NCBI RefSeq assembly: GCF_000263635.1 | Contig: NZ_ADEV01000009.1 | Span: forward strand, 124,001-188,000 | Source of the DNA: Gardnerella greenwoodii 00703Dmash | Lineage (GTDB): Bacteria > Actinomycetota > Actinomycetes > Actinomycetales > Bifidobacteriaceae | Length of the DNA stretch: 64,000 bases | Direction of reading: 5' to 3' | Part shown: positions 47,944 to 56,179 of the stretch, in pieces | Position numbering within the stretch: position 1 is the stretch's first letter | Layout: the number at the start of each line of letters is the position of its first letter | Translations under genes and position numbers: made by a program | Notes under the pieces: generated by a model | The model's input: only the letters and a program-made list of their open reading frames with translations | Told to the model about the DNA's origin: nothing | The model's database searches: none

Positions 47944-50136
47944 TTAAATTAATGAATCACGCTTGCGTTGAGCTTCTAATAATGCTTTTTCTAATTCAGT
48001 ATCGACAGCAAAAATATATAATCCATTAACTCCACGTTTTAATAATACATTGAGCTCATTTTTAAGATTATCAATTGAATAATCTAGTGCAATTTTCTTA
48101 TTTGATAATAAATCTTTAGCATGCCTTTTATTAGTTGCTTTATCGTTTCGACTATTTTCCGGACAAAAAACAACTTTGCCATTACGATACTGCACTGACG
48201 GCCCAATTATTACTCCAGCATAATTTAGATCAAATCCTTGAACAGTAAATGTAGATCCAATCTCATTTATAGTATGATGCTGTTCTGCCCATGATTTTTT
48301 TGATTCTTTTATTGAATGTGAATGCTTTTGGCTATCTTGCGAAGACAATTGATAATTCCATGGATGGCTAAAAACCTTACCTTCTTGTTCCAAAATTTCT
48401 AACTCGGAACTACTGGCATCAGAACATTCTCCAAGTCCCATATGCCATTTTCCATTGCTATCACAATGTAAATCTACATTCCAAGTACCATTTACCGCAT
48501 TAGGGTTATTCTTATTGCTCTTATACTCCCAGTCGTATGTTGCAACAAGACGTGATAATCCATGCCCATTACACCCAGACGCTTTTTCTTTAGATTTAGT
48601 TTTAATAGCATTAAATAGTCTAATAGGAGAATCAAATACCTTGAAATCAAAAGTTTTATTTTCAGTATCCGAATCTGCATCTTTTGTTTCAGAATTATTA
48701 CATAGTGGAAGAGTATCAATACAACCATTGTATACAAAATTTTTAATCCATTTTAGAACATCTTCATTAGCGTTCATACGCATCTGCTTTTCAAGAATAA
48801 AACGATGAACATTCGCGCTTATTGAATTATTATTTAATGATAACGCTTCGGCATTATTAGTATTATTGTCTGAAGACTTTTTATCCCTGTAACATGCTCC
48901 CAATAATTTTTCTAACTCTTCTGAATTCCACCGTTGGTTACTCTGTAAAATTTGATTAGGATCAAAAGCTGCAATAACAATTCGAGACCTACGTAAGATA
49001 TCAGATAACATATTTGAACCAGAGTAAGCCTGATTAGCTTGCGTATTCAGCAAGTGAGCTTCATCAATAAGAGCTACATCGCAGCAACGTTTTGGCTTGT
49101 CAATAATGCCACGGCCTTGTTCAGTTTGTTCACTAAAACGATTAATAAACTGAGAAGGCAACATAACAAGTTCATCATTACTCTTTTGCAAACGTAACTT
49201 TGTTGCTATTTGATTGTATACATTTACTTGTTCTTTATGATTTACAATTATGCAAGCCGTTTTTTTATTTTTAATAATTGAGGATTGCTTATATTCATAA
49301 TCCAAATCTTCTTCTTCGTAGTTTTCTTCTTCAATATCCTCATTGTATTGTTGTAACCGATTATTTATGTTTTTTAATCTATTACAAATTTTGTAGAACA
49401 AGTCACTAAGCAAAACTGTTTTTCCGGTACCAGCATCACCCTCTAATAAAATAAGAGTAGATGAATCAGAGTCACACTTATTTTTTGATTTTAGAACTCC
49501 ATTAACGATTTGTATAACCGCTTCTTCAATATGCTGCTGTTTAGAAGTCAATTTATGAAATGGTGACGCTTTAAATAAAGCTGAGTCGCGAATAATTCCT
49601 TCTTCTGGGAACAAAACTGGATCCATGTCATGAAGTTGAACCCAGATTTCAGAAAAAATACGTTCAAACTCTTCTTCAGGATAATATTCACCTTGAGGGT
49701 TAGGCCTGCGATTGTTAACTTTATCTATTGAATCAACACTTAGCAAATACTGCATAAAACGGTTTTCAACATCTAAAGTAAGTGATTTATTAAAATGTTT
49801 ATTAGCTATAATATATTGTTTTACTTCGCCTTCAGATAGTTTTTCCCAATCATCTCTGTTTTTGGTATCAGTATTCAAATGTTGCTTTGTTCTAGCCTCA
49901 ATATTATTAGTTTCACCAACATAAACCGTATATTTCTCATATTCTTTCTTATGAACAATATAAACAGTTGGAAATTTCAGCAAATAATGATTTAAAACCT
50001 GAATAGTTTGGTTATCAAGATCACTTCTTTTATATTTTAGATTTTCATTAATGCTACGTTCCAATTCATTATCTTTGAAAACTTTATAAGGTAAATCAAC
50101 AATTATGGACTTAGGTGGAACAATAGCTTTCATCAT
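47944..50136 (-). CDS. GIY-YIG plus DUF2075 helicase-like protein, 730 aa
   Basis: An N-terminal GIY-YIG-like nuclease part at about residues 50-150 (PTVYIVHKKEYEKYTVYVGE, IEARTKQHLNTDTKN) is followed by a DUF2075 (Schlafen group 3-like) P-loop NTPase. Walker A is LEGDAGTGKTVLLSDL, Walker B CDVALIDEAHLL, and later motifs GSTFTVQGFDLNYAGVIIGP and the ADVDTE-like end are in place. Such fusions occur in defence islands and are thought to act on foreign nucleic acid; the mechanism here is inference. ATG 50136 is followed by a second ATG at 50133; no clear ribosome site is seen. GC content is lower than in core genes, which fits transfer. Confidence 0.85.
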   Translation of the reverse strand: MMKAIVPPKSIIVDLPYKVFKDNELERSINENLKYKRSDLDNQTIQVLNHYLLKFPTVYIVHKKEYEKYTVYVGETNNIEARTKQHLNTDTKNRDDWEKLSEGEVKQYIIANKHFNKSLTLDVENRFMQYLLSVDSIDKVNNRRPNPQGEYYPEEEFERIFSEIWVQLHDMDPVLFPEEGIIRDSALFKASPFHKLTSKQQHIEEAVIQIVNGVLKSKNKCDSDSSTLILLEGDAGTGKTVLLSDLFYKICNRLKNINNRLQQYNEDIEEENYEEEDLDYEYKQSSIIKNKKTACIIVNHKEQVNVYNQIATKLRLQKSNDELVMLPSQFINRFSEQTEQGRGIIDKPKRCCDVALIDEAHLLNTQANQAYSGSNMLSDILRRSRIVIAAFDPNQILQSNQRWNSEELEKLLGACYRDKKSSDNNTNNAEALSLNNNSISANVHRFILEKQMRMNANEDVLKWIKNFVYNGCIDTLPLCNNSETKDADSDTENKTFDFKVFDSPIRLFNAIKTKSKEKASGCNGHGLSRLVATYDWEYKSNKNNPNAVNGTWNVDLHCDSNGKWHMGLGECSDASSSELEILEQEGKVFSHPWNYQLSSQDSQKHSHSIKESKKSWAEQHHTINEIGSTFTVQGFDLNYAGVIIGPSVQYRNGKVVFCPENSRNDKATNKRHAKDLLSNKKIALDYSIDNLKNELNVLLKRGVNGLYIFAVDTELEKALLEAQRKRDSLI

Positions 50137-50290
50137 AATTTAATGATAACTATCTGATAAGAAATATTCCATTAGTAGAATCTACTAATAGTGGTAAAAA
50201 TTACAATATAAATTGACCCAACTGGATACGCAGAAGATCTAGATTAAGGAATCACAATAACAATGCTGTTGATGTATAATCGCTTTTGAT

Positions 50291-50570
50291 AGGCTTTCCT
50301 GCATGCGCGGGGGTGATCCTTTCAATAAAGTGTCCCTCACCGGGGGCACTAGTCTTTCCCTAATACGCAGTAGTAATCCTTGAAGCGCAATAAGTAAATA
50401 AAGAGTCCCGAACAGCCGAAGTGTCCGGGACACACTATCCACTATACTGCAAGCTCATTATGAAATTAGATGCAATAGTATCTGCTATGTTCTCACTCGT
50501 TATTATCGCTGGAGTATGGTGTCATTTTTAGCCTTGGCTCACAGTCTTTCCTGCATCCGTGGGGCGGGAC
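50291..50570 (+). repeat. Degenerate CRISPR-like repeats (relic, type I-E-like)
   Basis: Three similar 28-30 base units occur at 50291-50320, 50351-50380 and 50543-50570. The first reads TTTCCTGCATGCGCGGGGGT in its core, the third TTTCCTGCATCCGTGGGGC; the second is more decayed (21 of 30 bases match the first, starting exactly 60 bases later). The GC-rich palindromic centre and GTGATCC end resemble type I-E CRISPR repeats, and 60 bases is near one repeat plus spacer. No cas gene is recognisable. The 929 bases from 50137 to 51065 hold nothing else I can support; a 92-codon minus-strand frame with TTG start at 50726-51004 is unconvincing. Confidence 0.45.
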
Positions 50571-51065
50571 AACCTGCTTGAGCGCATCACAGTGCATGCG
50601 AAAGAACCTTGGAACGCCGAGCTTGCTCAAAGCTGAAAGCACAGTGTGCTTTCAACGCAAGCGAGGACTGACTTTGTTAAATCAACGAAATTAGTTTTTC
50701 CGTACAAAGATTTATGCGAATGTGTTTACGTTCGATGTATATCGTGATACTCTAGTGAATCCGTGGCGCAAAGGGCGATTATATCCTTTTCGTCCTTGTT
50801 TACAATGACGCGCCATGGCGCTTTTAGATCCTTTGTGAATATGTGTTGGTGATTCATAGAACTTCTAACCATATAGGTTGGTTGGAATCGTCTTTTTCGC
50901 ATATGAGGTAATGATCTTAATGCAACGCATGGTCCTCGGCAACCAGCTTTCAAGACTGGCACATTAGTCCGAGGAGTACCACGCGTTTTTGCTTGGTATT
51001 TCAAAGAAAACTAGGGTTTTTTAGACACACTTTTTTACCGATTACCCATTAGTTCTTGTATAAAT

Positions 51066-51307
51066 ATGGTTAAGAAACTTGAACTTGAAAATCCAATGGA
51101 TTATTGGAATGTTAATGCTTATATGTATAAATTTAAAAAGTTTTTAACAGCAGTGGCGCTAGGCATGAAACTAGCAATAATTCGGTATGGTATTGATGAA
51201 GCTAGTGGTGGATATATGTTGTAACTAAACAGTGCAACACGCTAGCATACCATATTTATAATCGCAATTATTTTGAAGAATATCTTCTTAAAAATGTAAA
51301 ATATTAA
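51066..51307 (+). pseudogene. Short decayed gene with one frameshift, unknown
   Basis: A 52-codon frame (MVKKLELENPMDYWNVNAYM...) stops at 51222. In another frame, plausible coding continues as IYVVTKQCNTLAYHIYNRNY to a stop at 51305, so one frameshift near 51213 would join them. I do not recognise the product. It lies just before the AIPR gene and shares its low GC content. Confidence 0.35.
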
Positions 51308-51407
51308 ATCGCATCTACATCATGACATTTATAGTGAGGATGGAGAAGATTTTATTAAGTTAAATCTTCAAATTAGGTTTAAATAGGATATATTCAAGGA
51401 GATTATT

Positions 51408-53150
51408 GTGGCTAAAAATATTATATTAGAAGAAATTATTAAACAATATAGAGAAGGCTTTGACGAAAACATTAACGATGATAAATTATTTGAATATTTC
51501 GCGGCAGAACAGTTATTAAAAGATGAAAATTTGGATGAAGATGAAATAAATTCAGGATTAGTTGGGGATTCTTATGATAATGGAATAGATGGTTTTTATA
51601 TTTTTTTGGATGGTGAGTTGGTTCGTGAAATAGGACAGTTAGAAGGCACCTATAAAGAAATGAGGGTGTATTTTCATCAATACAAAAATAGTTATAAGAT
51701 TCAAGAAGATGTAGTTTTAAAATTTAATAATGCATTTAGAGATATCTTAAACTTTGATAATGAGGTTCTTAAAGGGTGGAACGATGAAATTAAAGATAAA
51801 ATTATTTTATTGAGAGATGTGATATTAAAAACGGCTACATATGCAATAAAAATTAAATTTATTATAAATCATATATCTAAAGCTAACTCTAGTGATATTA
51901 AAGATAATGAATCATATTGGGGAAAAGTTAGAAATATGAAAGAAACCATAAAGGAGTCTGGTATAAGTAGGTTGGAGGTAGAATATAATTTCATAGGAGG
52001 AGAAGAGTTAAAAGAGCTAAGCTATAAAAAACCAGAGTACTCTATAGAGTTAACACTTAAAGATTCTCCTTTAACAATGGAGTTTGGGAATAATATAGGT
52101 TATATTGCACTTGTAAGTTTAAGTAATTATTACAATTTTATAACAGATGATGGTAGGATAAGGAAATATGTATTCGATAATAATGTCAGAGATTATCAAA
52201 ACAAGACTGTTGTAAACAAGGAAATAGAGGGCACTATAAAAGACGATCTAAATACAGATTTTTGGTGGCTAAACAATGGTATAACAATTATTGCAGGTAG
52301 AGACAGTAGTCAAATAGGTAAGAAATTATCTTTAAAAAATGTTCAGATAGTTAATGGTTTACAAACATCATATTCAATATTTAATTCTTTTCAAGAATTA
52401 GAAATTGATAAAAATAGTGATACTAGGAGTTTGTTTGTTAAAATTATCATATCAGATGAAAAAGATACAATAGATAAAATTATAAGAGCAACAAATTCTC
52501 AAAATTCAATCCCTTCAGGAGTTCTCAGGTCGACAGATAATATACAAAGAGATATTGAACAATATTTTTTAAGCAAAGGTTATTATTACGATAGAAGAAA
52601 AAATTATTATAAAAACTTAGGAAAACCTAGAGAAAAAATCATATCTATTAATTTATTATCTCAGTGCATAGTATCTTTAATATTACCTGAAAAGAATCCT
52701 TCAAGAGCTAGATCGAATCCTACGATATTAATTAAAAAAGATGAAGATTATAAAAAGGTGTTTTATACAATAAAGGATTTTCAAACATACTTAAATGCAG
52801 TAATGATATTTAAATCGGTAGAAAAAGAAATGAAAGCAATAATGTCAGATGAAGAATTTAAAAATGATTCAATTTTAGAAAGTATAACTAAAATATTTAA
52901 ATTCCATGTGTCTAGAATTTTGATCAGCGAATTAACAAAAAAAGGAAACCCTCAGGAAAACGAACTAAAAAATGAAAATATTACGAAAAATATAGATAAA
53001 AAACAAATAAAAGAATCAATCTTTATGTTAAAAGAAATAATACAAAACTACATAGAAAACAATCCTCAGTCTATAGATAATATATCAAAACAATCTGAGT
53101 TTAGTAATTATATTACTGAAAAGATGAATGAAAAATACAAGGAAAAATAG
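51408..53150 (+). CDS. AIPR family abortive infection protein, 580 aa
   Basis: The protein matches the AIPR (abortive infection phage resistance) family. Typical elements are the early SGLVGDSYDNGIDGFYIF, which resembles a restriction-endonuclease-like core, and the central WWLNNGITIIAG with VQIVNGLQTSYSIFN and IIRATNSQNSIPSGVLRS. GTG 51408 is the start, with AAGGAG seven bases before. The gene is far more AT-rich than its neighbours and rich in AAA/ATA codons, which points to recent transfer from another lineage. It appears to act alone. A phage-defence role is taken from the family. Confidence 0.88.
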   Translation: MAKNIILEEIIKQYREGFDENINDDKLFEYFAAEQLLKDENLDEDEINSGLVGDSYDNGIDGFYIFLDGELVREIGQLEGTYKEMRVYFHQYKNSYKIQEDVVLKFNNAFRDILNFDNEVLKGWNDEIKDKIILLRDVILKTATYAIKIKFIINHISKANSSDIKDNESYWGKVRNMKETIKESGISRLEVEYNFIGGEELKELSYKKPEYSIELTLKDSPLTMEFGNNIGYIALVSLSNYYNFITDDGRIRKYVFDNNVRDYQNKTVVNKEIEGTIKDDLNTDFWWLNNGITIIAGRDSSQIGKKLSLKNVQIVNGLQTSYSIFNSFQELEIDKNSDTRSLFVKIIISDEKDTIDKIIRATNSQNSIPSGVLRSTDNIQRDIEQYFLSKGYYYDRRKNYYKNLGKPREKIISINLLSQCIVSLILPEKNPSRARSNPTILIKKDEDYKKVFYTIKDFQTYLNAVMIFKSVEKEMKAIMSDEEFKNDSILESITKIFKFHVSRILISELTKKGNPQENELKNENITKNIDKKQIKESIFMLKEIIQNYIENNPQSIDNISKQSEFSNYITEKMNEKYKEK

Positions 53151-53435
53151 TATATCATCCAATACTGGTGCTGGACTCAAAATCTGAAAATATCCTATAA
53201 TTAGACGTATTTAGTGATATTAGAAAAATAGAATCCAGTATTTTGAATGATTTGAGGCATACCGTGCATTTGGAAAAGAAGAGTGGGAATAATATCAAGA
53301 GTTGCGTAAACCCACATAAACACTTGGTTTTCAGCTCTTAATTTCTCGATTTGATAGCAAAATGATAGCAAACCATAAAACGACTCTATTCTAAATGTTC
53401 TATCTGTTTGCAGGTGCAATTATCTTAATACTATA

Positions 53436-53472
53436 AAAGGCATTACTGACTTTTGCAGTCGGTAATGCCTTT
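53436..53472. terminator. Strong 15-bp hairpin downstream of the AIPR gene
   Basis: aaaggcattactgac (53436-53450) pairs with gtcggtaatgccttt (53458-53472) around a seven-base loop. The T-rich side is on the minus strand. The 382 bases from 53151 to 53532 contain only this hairpin and the left end of the IS relic. Confidence 0.65.
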
Positions 53473-53479
53473 GGGTAAG

Positions 53480-53969
53480 CGGACAAAAAGCGTGTAAAGC
53501 TAAGCTGATTAATATTCTGGAAATAGAATTAGTCAGCTTTGCTTTTTGATAATTACTGGTATTACAGCGTTACGTTCTAAATGAATACCATCAACATGAA
53601 TGTAATCATAAACTTCATCCACGAATGGTACCTGTGGCCATAAGTCCCATAAAAGCTTATTTTTACGTCGTAGGGTACGGGCTGAGAAATCGTATGAATA
53701 CTTATCCTGAGTCTTATTAGATAAAAGCCAATTTAAACTAACTGTTAAATCGTTTGATTGTTTATCATACGATCTACTTTTAGAGGCTCCGCAGTTAGGG
53801 CAACGGTATCTAGTAGTGCCAGCATTGGTGTGATCATTCTTGCTCATTTTGTGATGACAGTTATCGCATAGTGGGTTATTCATACAAATGAAGAATAACC
53901 CACATTCGATATACCACGAGCCCTACTGCCATAAGGGTTATGAGCTTATTTTTACACACTTTTTGTCCG
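53480..53969 (-). mobile_element. Insertion sequence relic (IS256/IS1249-like), about 490 bp
   Basis: Terminal inverted repeats CGGACAAAAAGCGTGTAAA (53480-53498) and TTTACACACTTTTTGTCCG (53951-53969) match over 19 bp with one mismatch. The interior holds only the N-terminal third of a transposase at 53533-53883. The full element would be over 1 kb, so this is an internally deleted copy. No target-site duplication is evident. Similar end sequences occur alone at 54042-54058 and 55083-55101. Confidence 0.8.
53533..53883 (-). pseudogene. Truncated IS1249-like transposase, 116 codons
   Basis: The protein begins with a zinc ribbon (CDNCHHKMSKND... RYRCPNCGASKSRS) and continues with SLNWLLSNKTQ, RTLRRKNKLLWDLWP and VYDYIHVDGIHLERN, which is the order seen at the start of IS1249-type transposases; the DGIH stretch should carry the first catalytic Asp. 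It ends abruptly at IIKKQS, so the DDE domain is lost. It cannot transpose by itself. Confidence 0.85.
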
Positions 53970-54066
53970 GGTGGCGAATGTGCAGAAAACAGATTCGATT
54001 ACCGCAAAACCCTTGTATTACAAGGTCTAAGACATGATTTCTTACACACTTTTTGGCCTATAACCC

Positions 54067-54267
54067 TCATTCCTTAGTCATGCGAATATAGTTGAAGAGA
54101 ACTTCTAGGCGCTCGTCGTTGTTAGAGCAAGGCTTTGTAGTGCCAAAAGCAACATCTACTATTTTATCTAGCTTGTCGCGAGCTTTGCGCAAATCTGTTG
54201 TCATGTATGTTGGATCATACAAGTCTGCTAGTGATTGGCCTGGGCGATTCGTCTCAAAACTGTTTCC
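54067..54267 (-). pseudogene. 3' remnant of a class I DNA methyltransferase gene (copy 2)
   Basis: On the minus strand an open stretch of 66 codons contains NRPGQSLADLYDPTYMTTDL, LDKIVDVAFGTTKPCSNNDE and ends LFNYIRMTKE. It is clearly homologous to copy 1 at 46948-47151, with many substitutions, and it starts after an in-frame stop at 54268-54270. The 414 bases between the transposase and the HTH gene otherwise contain only an isolated IS end (TTACACACTTTTTGGCC, 54042-54058). Confidence 0.75.
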
Positions 54268-54297
54268 TTAACGCAACAATTTTGATACACTTGTGTT

Positions 54298-55071
54298 ATG
54301 TCTATTTTTGTGAATGATACTCTTCTTACGCGTGAGGAAGCTGCAGCCAAGTTAGCAGTTAGCACTCAAAGAGTTAGTGCATTATGCTCTAATCATTTAC
54401 TAACAACGTACACATTTGGAAGTAGGAAGATTTTAATTTCACTTGATTCCGTAAATCGTTATAAACAACAAAACTCTAAAAGCGGTAGGGCATATGCTCC
54501 GTTATTAGCTTTTGCAACATTGTTTATGCTTAGCGGTTGTGAAGTTTCATGGATCAATAGGCAACAGAAATATCGCATAGAAGAATATTTGCAATCGATT
54601 ACCCCACAAGAGCTAGTTAATCGATCTAAAAATCGCGCGAAAACAATGGAATACTGGTGCAGAAAATCGCGTTTGGTAGGACTTTCAAAGCACTTAATAC
54701 TTTCTGCTGCAACAGGAAATATGCATTCACAATTTCAACTTATAAAAACTGACAAAATAGAAGGATATGTAAGCAGTAATAATTTAGAAGATTTAATAAA
54801 TGAGTTTCATCTCAAAGATAAAGAAGACGGCGTAGATAGTTCAATAATCAACGTTAAACTCCGCGTTATTGAAGATTATAAAGTTTTCGATTTTATTCGT
54901 CAAAATGTTTCTTCGCGCATTACTGAAGAAACTCGAGCAACATCGACAAAATCCTTTATGCCGATTGCAGTCTGTGCTGCAGATTTGGCCGAATCTCTTG
55001 ACGTTCGCGAGCGCCAAGCAGGATTAAGCAAACTCTCCGAACTGCTTACTAAATACAATCTCACAAAATAA
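54298..55071 (+). CDS. Helix-turn-helix domain protein, 257 aa
   Basis: The N-terminal 50 residues form an excisionase/MerR-like helix-turn-helix (LTREEAAAKLAVSTQRVSAL, then FGSRKILISLDSVNRYKQ). A hydrophobic stretch (APLLAFATLFMLSG) and a helical C-terminal part follow (YRIEEYLQSITPQELVNRSK, CAADLAESLDVRERQAGLSK). The overall form resembles actinobacterial HTH proteins found beside toxin-like partners in mobile regions, but no partner gene is left here. ATG 54298 is chosen; no strong ribosome site. It is the last gene of the island before the tRNA cluster. Confidence 0.7.
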   Translation: MSIFVNDTLLTREEAAAKLAVSTQRVSALCSNHLLTTYTFGSRKILISLDSVNRYKQQNSKSGRAYAPLLAFATLFMLSGCEVSWINRQQKYRIEEYLQSITPQELVNRSKNRAKTMEYWCRKSRLVGLSKHLILSAATGNMHSQFQLIKTDKIEGYVSSNNLEDLINEFHLKDKEDGVDSSIINVKLRVIEDYKVFDFIRQNVSSRITEETRATSTKSFMPIAVCAADLAESLDVRERQAGLSKLSELLTKYNLTK

Positions 55072-55082
55072 AGTGTTATATG

Positions 55083-55101
55083 CGAAAGTGTGTAAAGCTA
55101 A
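55083..55101 (+). mobile_element. Solitary IS end sequence
   Basis: cgaaagtgtgtaaagctaa matches the left inner end of the IS relic at 53480 (aaagcgtgtaaagctaa). The rest of the element is gone. Confidence 0.5.
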
Positions 55102-55132
55102 TCTTGTGAATATCTGTGACATAAGCCACAAT

Positions 55133-55227
55133 CCAAACACTGTTAAAAACTCAGTCAAGTATCTGAGAAAGTAACGATAATCACCCAAACACTGTTAAAA
55201 ACTCAGCTAACCAACTGAGAAAGTAAC
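55133..55227. repeat. Two 43-bp direct repeats with an internal palindrome
   Basis: Copies at 55133-55175 and 55185-55227 share ccaaacactgttaaaaactc-ag and ctgagaaagtaac exactly. Between CTCAG and CTGAG lie eight bases that differ (tcaagtat, ctaaccaa). The period is 52 bases. This is the only structure in the 324 bases between the HTH gene and the tRNA genes, apart from the solitary IS end. Confidence 0.75.
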
Positions 55228-55395
55228 ACTTGCGCTCGCAAATGCTCCAATACCATAAACATAACAAACATCCAACCAACACACGCAAACACCACCAAAC
55301 GACACGCCAAATAGGCGAGGGCTTGCATTTGAGAATATTTCGGGTATAGTAGTTACTCGTGCTTCGGCGCTGACATTGGTCAGTAAAGTTGCATT

Positions 55396-55468
55396 GCGGA
55401 CATAGCTTAGTTGGTAAAGCGCAACCTTGCCAAGGTTGAGACCGCGGGTTCGAGTCCCGTTGTCCGCT
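55396..55468 (+). tRNA. tRNA-Gly (GCC)
   Basis: A complete cloverleaf with acceptor GCGGACA/TGTCCGC, anticodon loop around TTGCCAA, and T arm GGGTTCGAGTCCC. The CCA end is not encoded. Confidence 0.97.
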
Positions 55469-55496
55469 CTAGGTCCGATGAGTTATTCGACCTTAC

Positions 55497-55567
55497 GGTG
55501 GGTTAGCCAAGCGGTTAGGCAGCGGCCTGCAAAGCCGTATAGATGAGTTCGACTCTCGTACCCACCT
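55497..55567 (+). tRNA. tRNA-Cys (GCA)
   Basis: Acceptor GGTGGGT/ACCCACC, anticodon GCA within CTGCAAA, T arm with GTTCGACTC. The length is 71 bases. Confidence 0.95.
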
Positions 55568-55597
55568 CGATTAAGCTTCATGCTTAATAAACAACCT

Positions 55598-55669
55598 GGG
55601 CGGTTGGCGCAGTGGTAGCGCACTTCCCTGACACGGAAGGGGTCACAAGTTCGAACCTTGTATCGCCCA
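55598..55669 (+). tRNA. tRNA-Val (GAC)
   Basis: Acceptor GGGCGGT/ATCGCCC with one G-U pair, anticodon stem CTTCC/GGAAG around CTGACAC, so the anticodon is GAC. Confidence 0.96.
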
Positions 55670-55709
55670 CTCGAAAGGATTGCCTTTCACGCATAATTAA
55701 AAAAATTTT

Positions 55710-55782
55710 GGGTGATTGGCGCAGCGGCTAGCGCACTTCCTTCACACGGAAGGGGTCATAGGTTCGATTCCTATATCACCCA
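55710..55782 (+). tRNA. tRNA-Val (CAC)
   Basis: Acceptor GGGTGAT/ATCACCC, anticodon stem CTTCC/GGAAG around TTCACAC, so the anticodon is CAC. Closely related in sequence to the previous tRNA-Val. Confidence 0.95.
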
Positions 55783-55790
55783 CAATAGGT

Positions 55791-55822
55791 ACGCAGTGTA
55801 AAAGCACTGCGTTTTTTGTTTT
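55791..55822 (+). terminator. Rho-independent terminator of the tRNA operon
   Basis: The perfect arms acgcagtg (55791-55798) and cactgcgt (55805-55812) are followed by tttttgttttt. Confidence 0.85.
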
Positions 55823-55841
55823 TGTTACTCGATTTTTGGCC

Positions 55842-55898
55842 AATAACCCTTATAACCCTTATAACCCTTATAACCCTTATAACCCTTATAACCCCTAT
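55842..55898 (+). repeat. 10-bp tandem repeat (cttataaccc), about five to six units
   Basis: aataaccctt is followed by consecutive near-perfect units of ttataaccct, decaying into ctataccgctataacccc. It lies in the 246 bases between the terminator of the tRNA operon and the second tRNA-Gly. One strand reads as a Pro-Tyr-Asn repeat, but there is no support for a gene. Confidence 0.85.
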
Positions 55899-56028
55899 AC
55901 CGCTATAACCCCAATTTCGCCGCTTGACACTACTTTCCACCAATTACCAACGCTTACCCAACCACAAACCTTGCGACATTCCATATTTGCATTTAATTAA
56001 ATAATTAACTAAAATATCATTTTGTTTT

Positions 56029-56101
56029 GCGGACATAGCTTAGTTGGTAAAGCGCAACCTTGCCAAGGTTGAGACCGCGGGTTCGAGTCCCGTTGTCCGC
56101 T
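56029..56101 (+). tRNA. tRNA-Gly (GCC), identical second copy
   Basis: All 73 bases are the same as in the tRNA-Gly at 55396-55468. It stands alone 247 bases after tRNA-Val (CAC). Confidence 0.97.
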
Positions 56102-56179
56102 CCACTTTTTTAGTATTTTGTTTAAGAAATCGTGTTTCCATAATTGCTACTAGCATCGATTTTGAAAGAATGGGAATTT

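Noticed and set aside
50726-51004. 92-codon minus-strand frame in the CRISPR-like region
   Set aside because: It begins with TTG, has no ribosome site and shows no family resemblance; it could be a cas gene remnant, but there is no evidence.
53201-53419. 72-codon minus-strand frame after the AIPR gene
   Set aside because: No ribosome site, no recognisable motif; not supported as a gene.
55716-56000. Frame encoding a Pro-Tyr-Asn repeat protein
   Set aside because: It overlaps tRNA-Val and its terminator, and the repeat comes from the 10-bp tandem DNA repeat.
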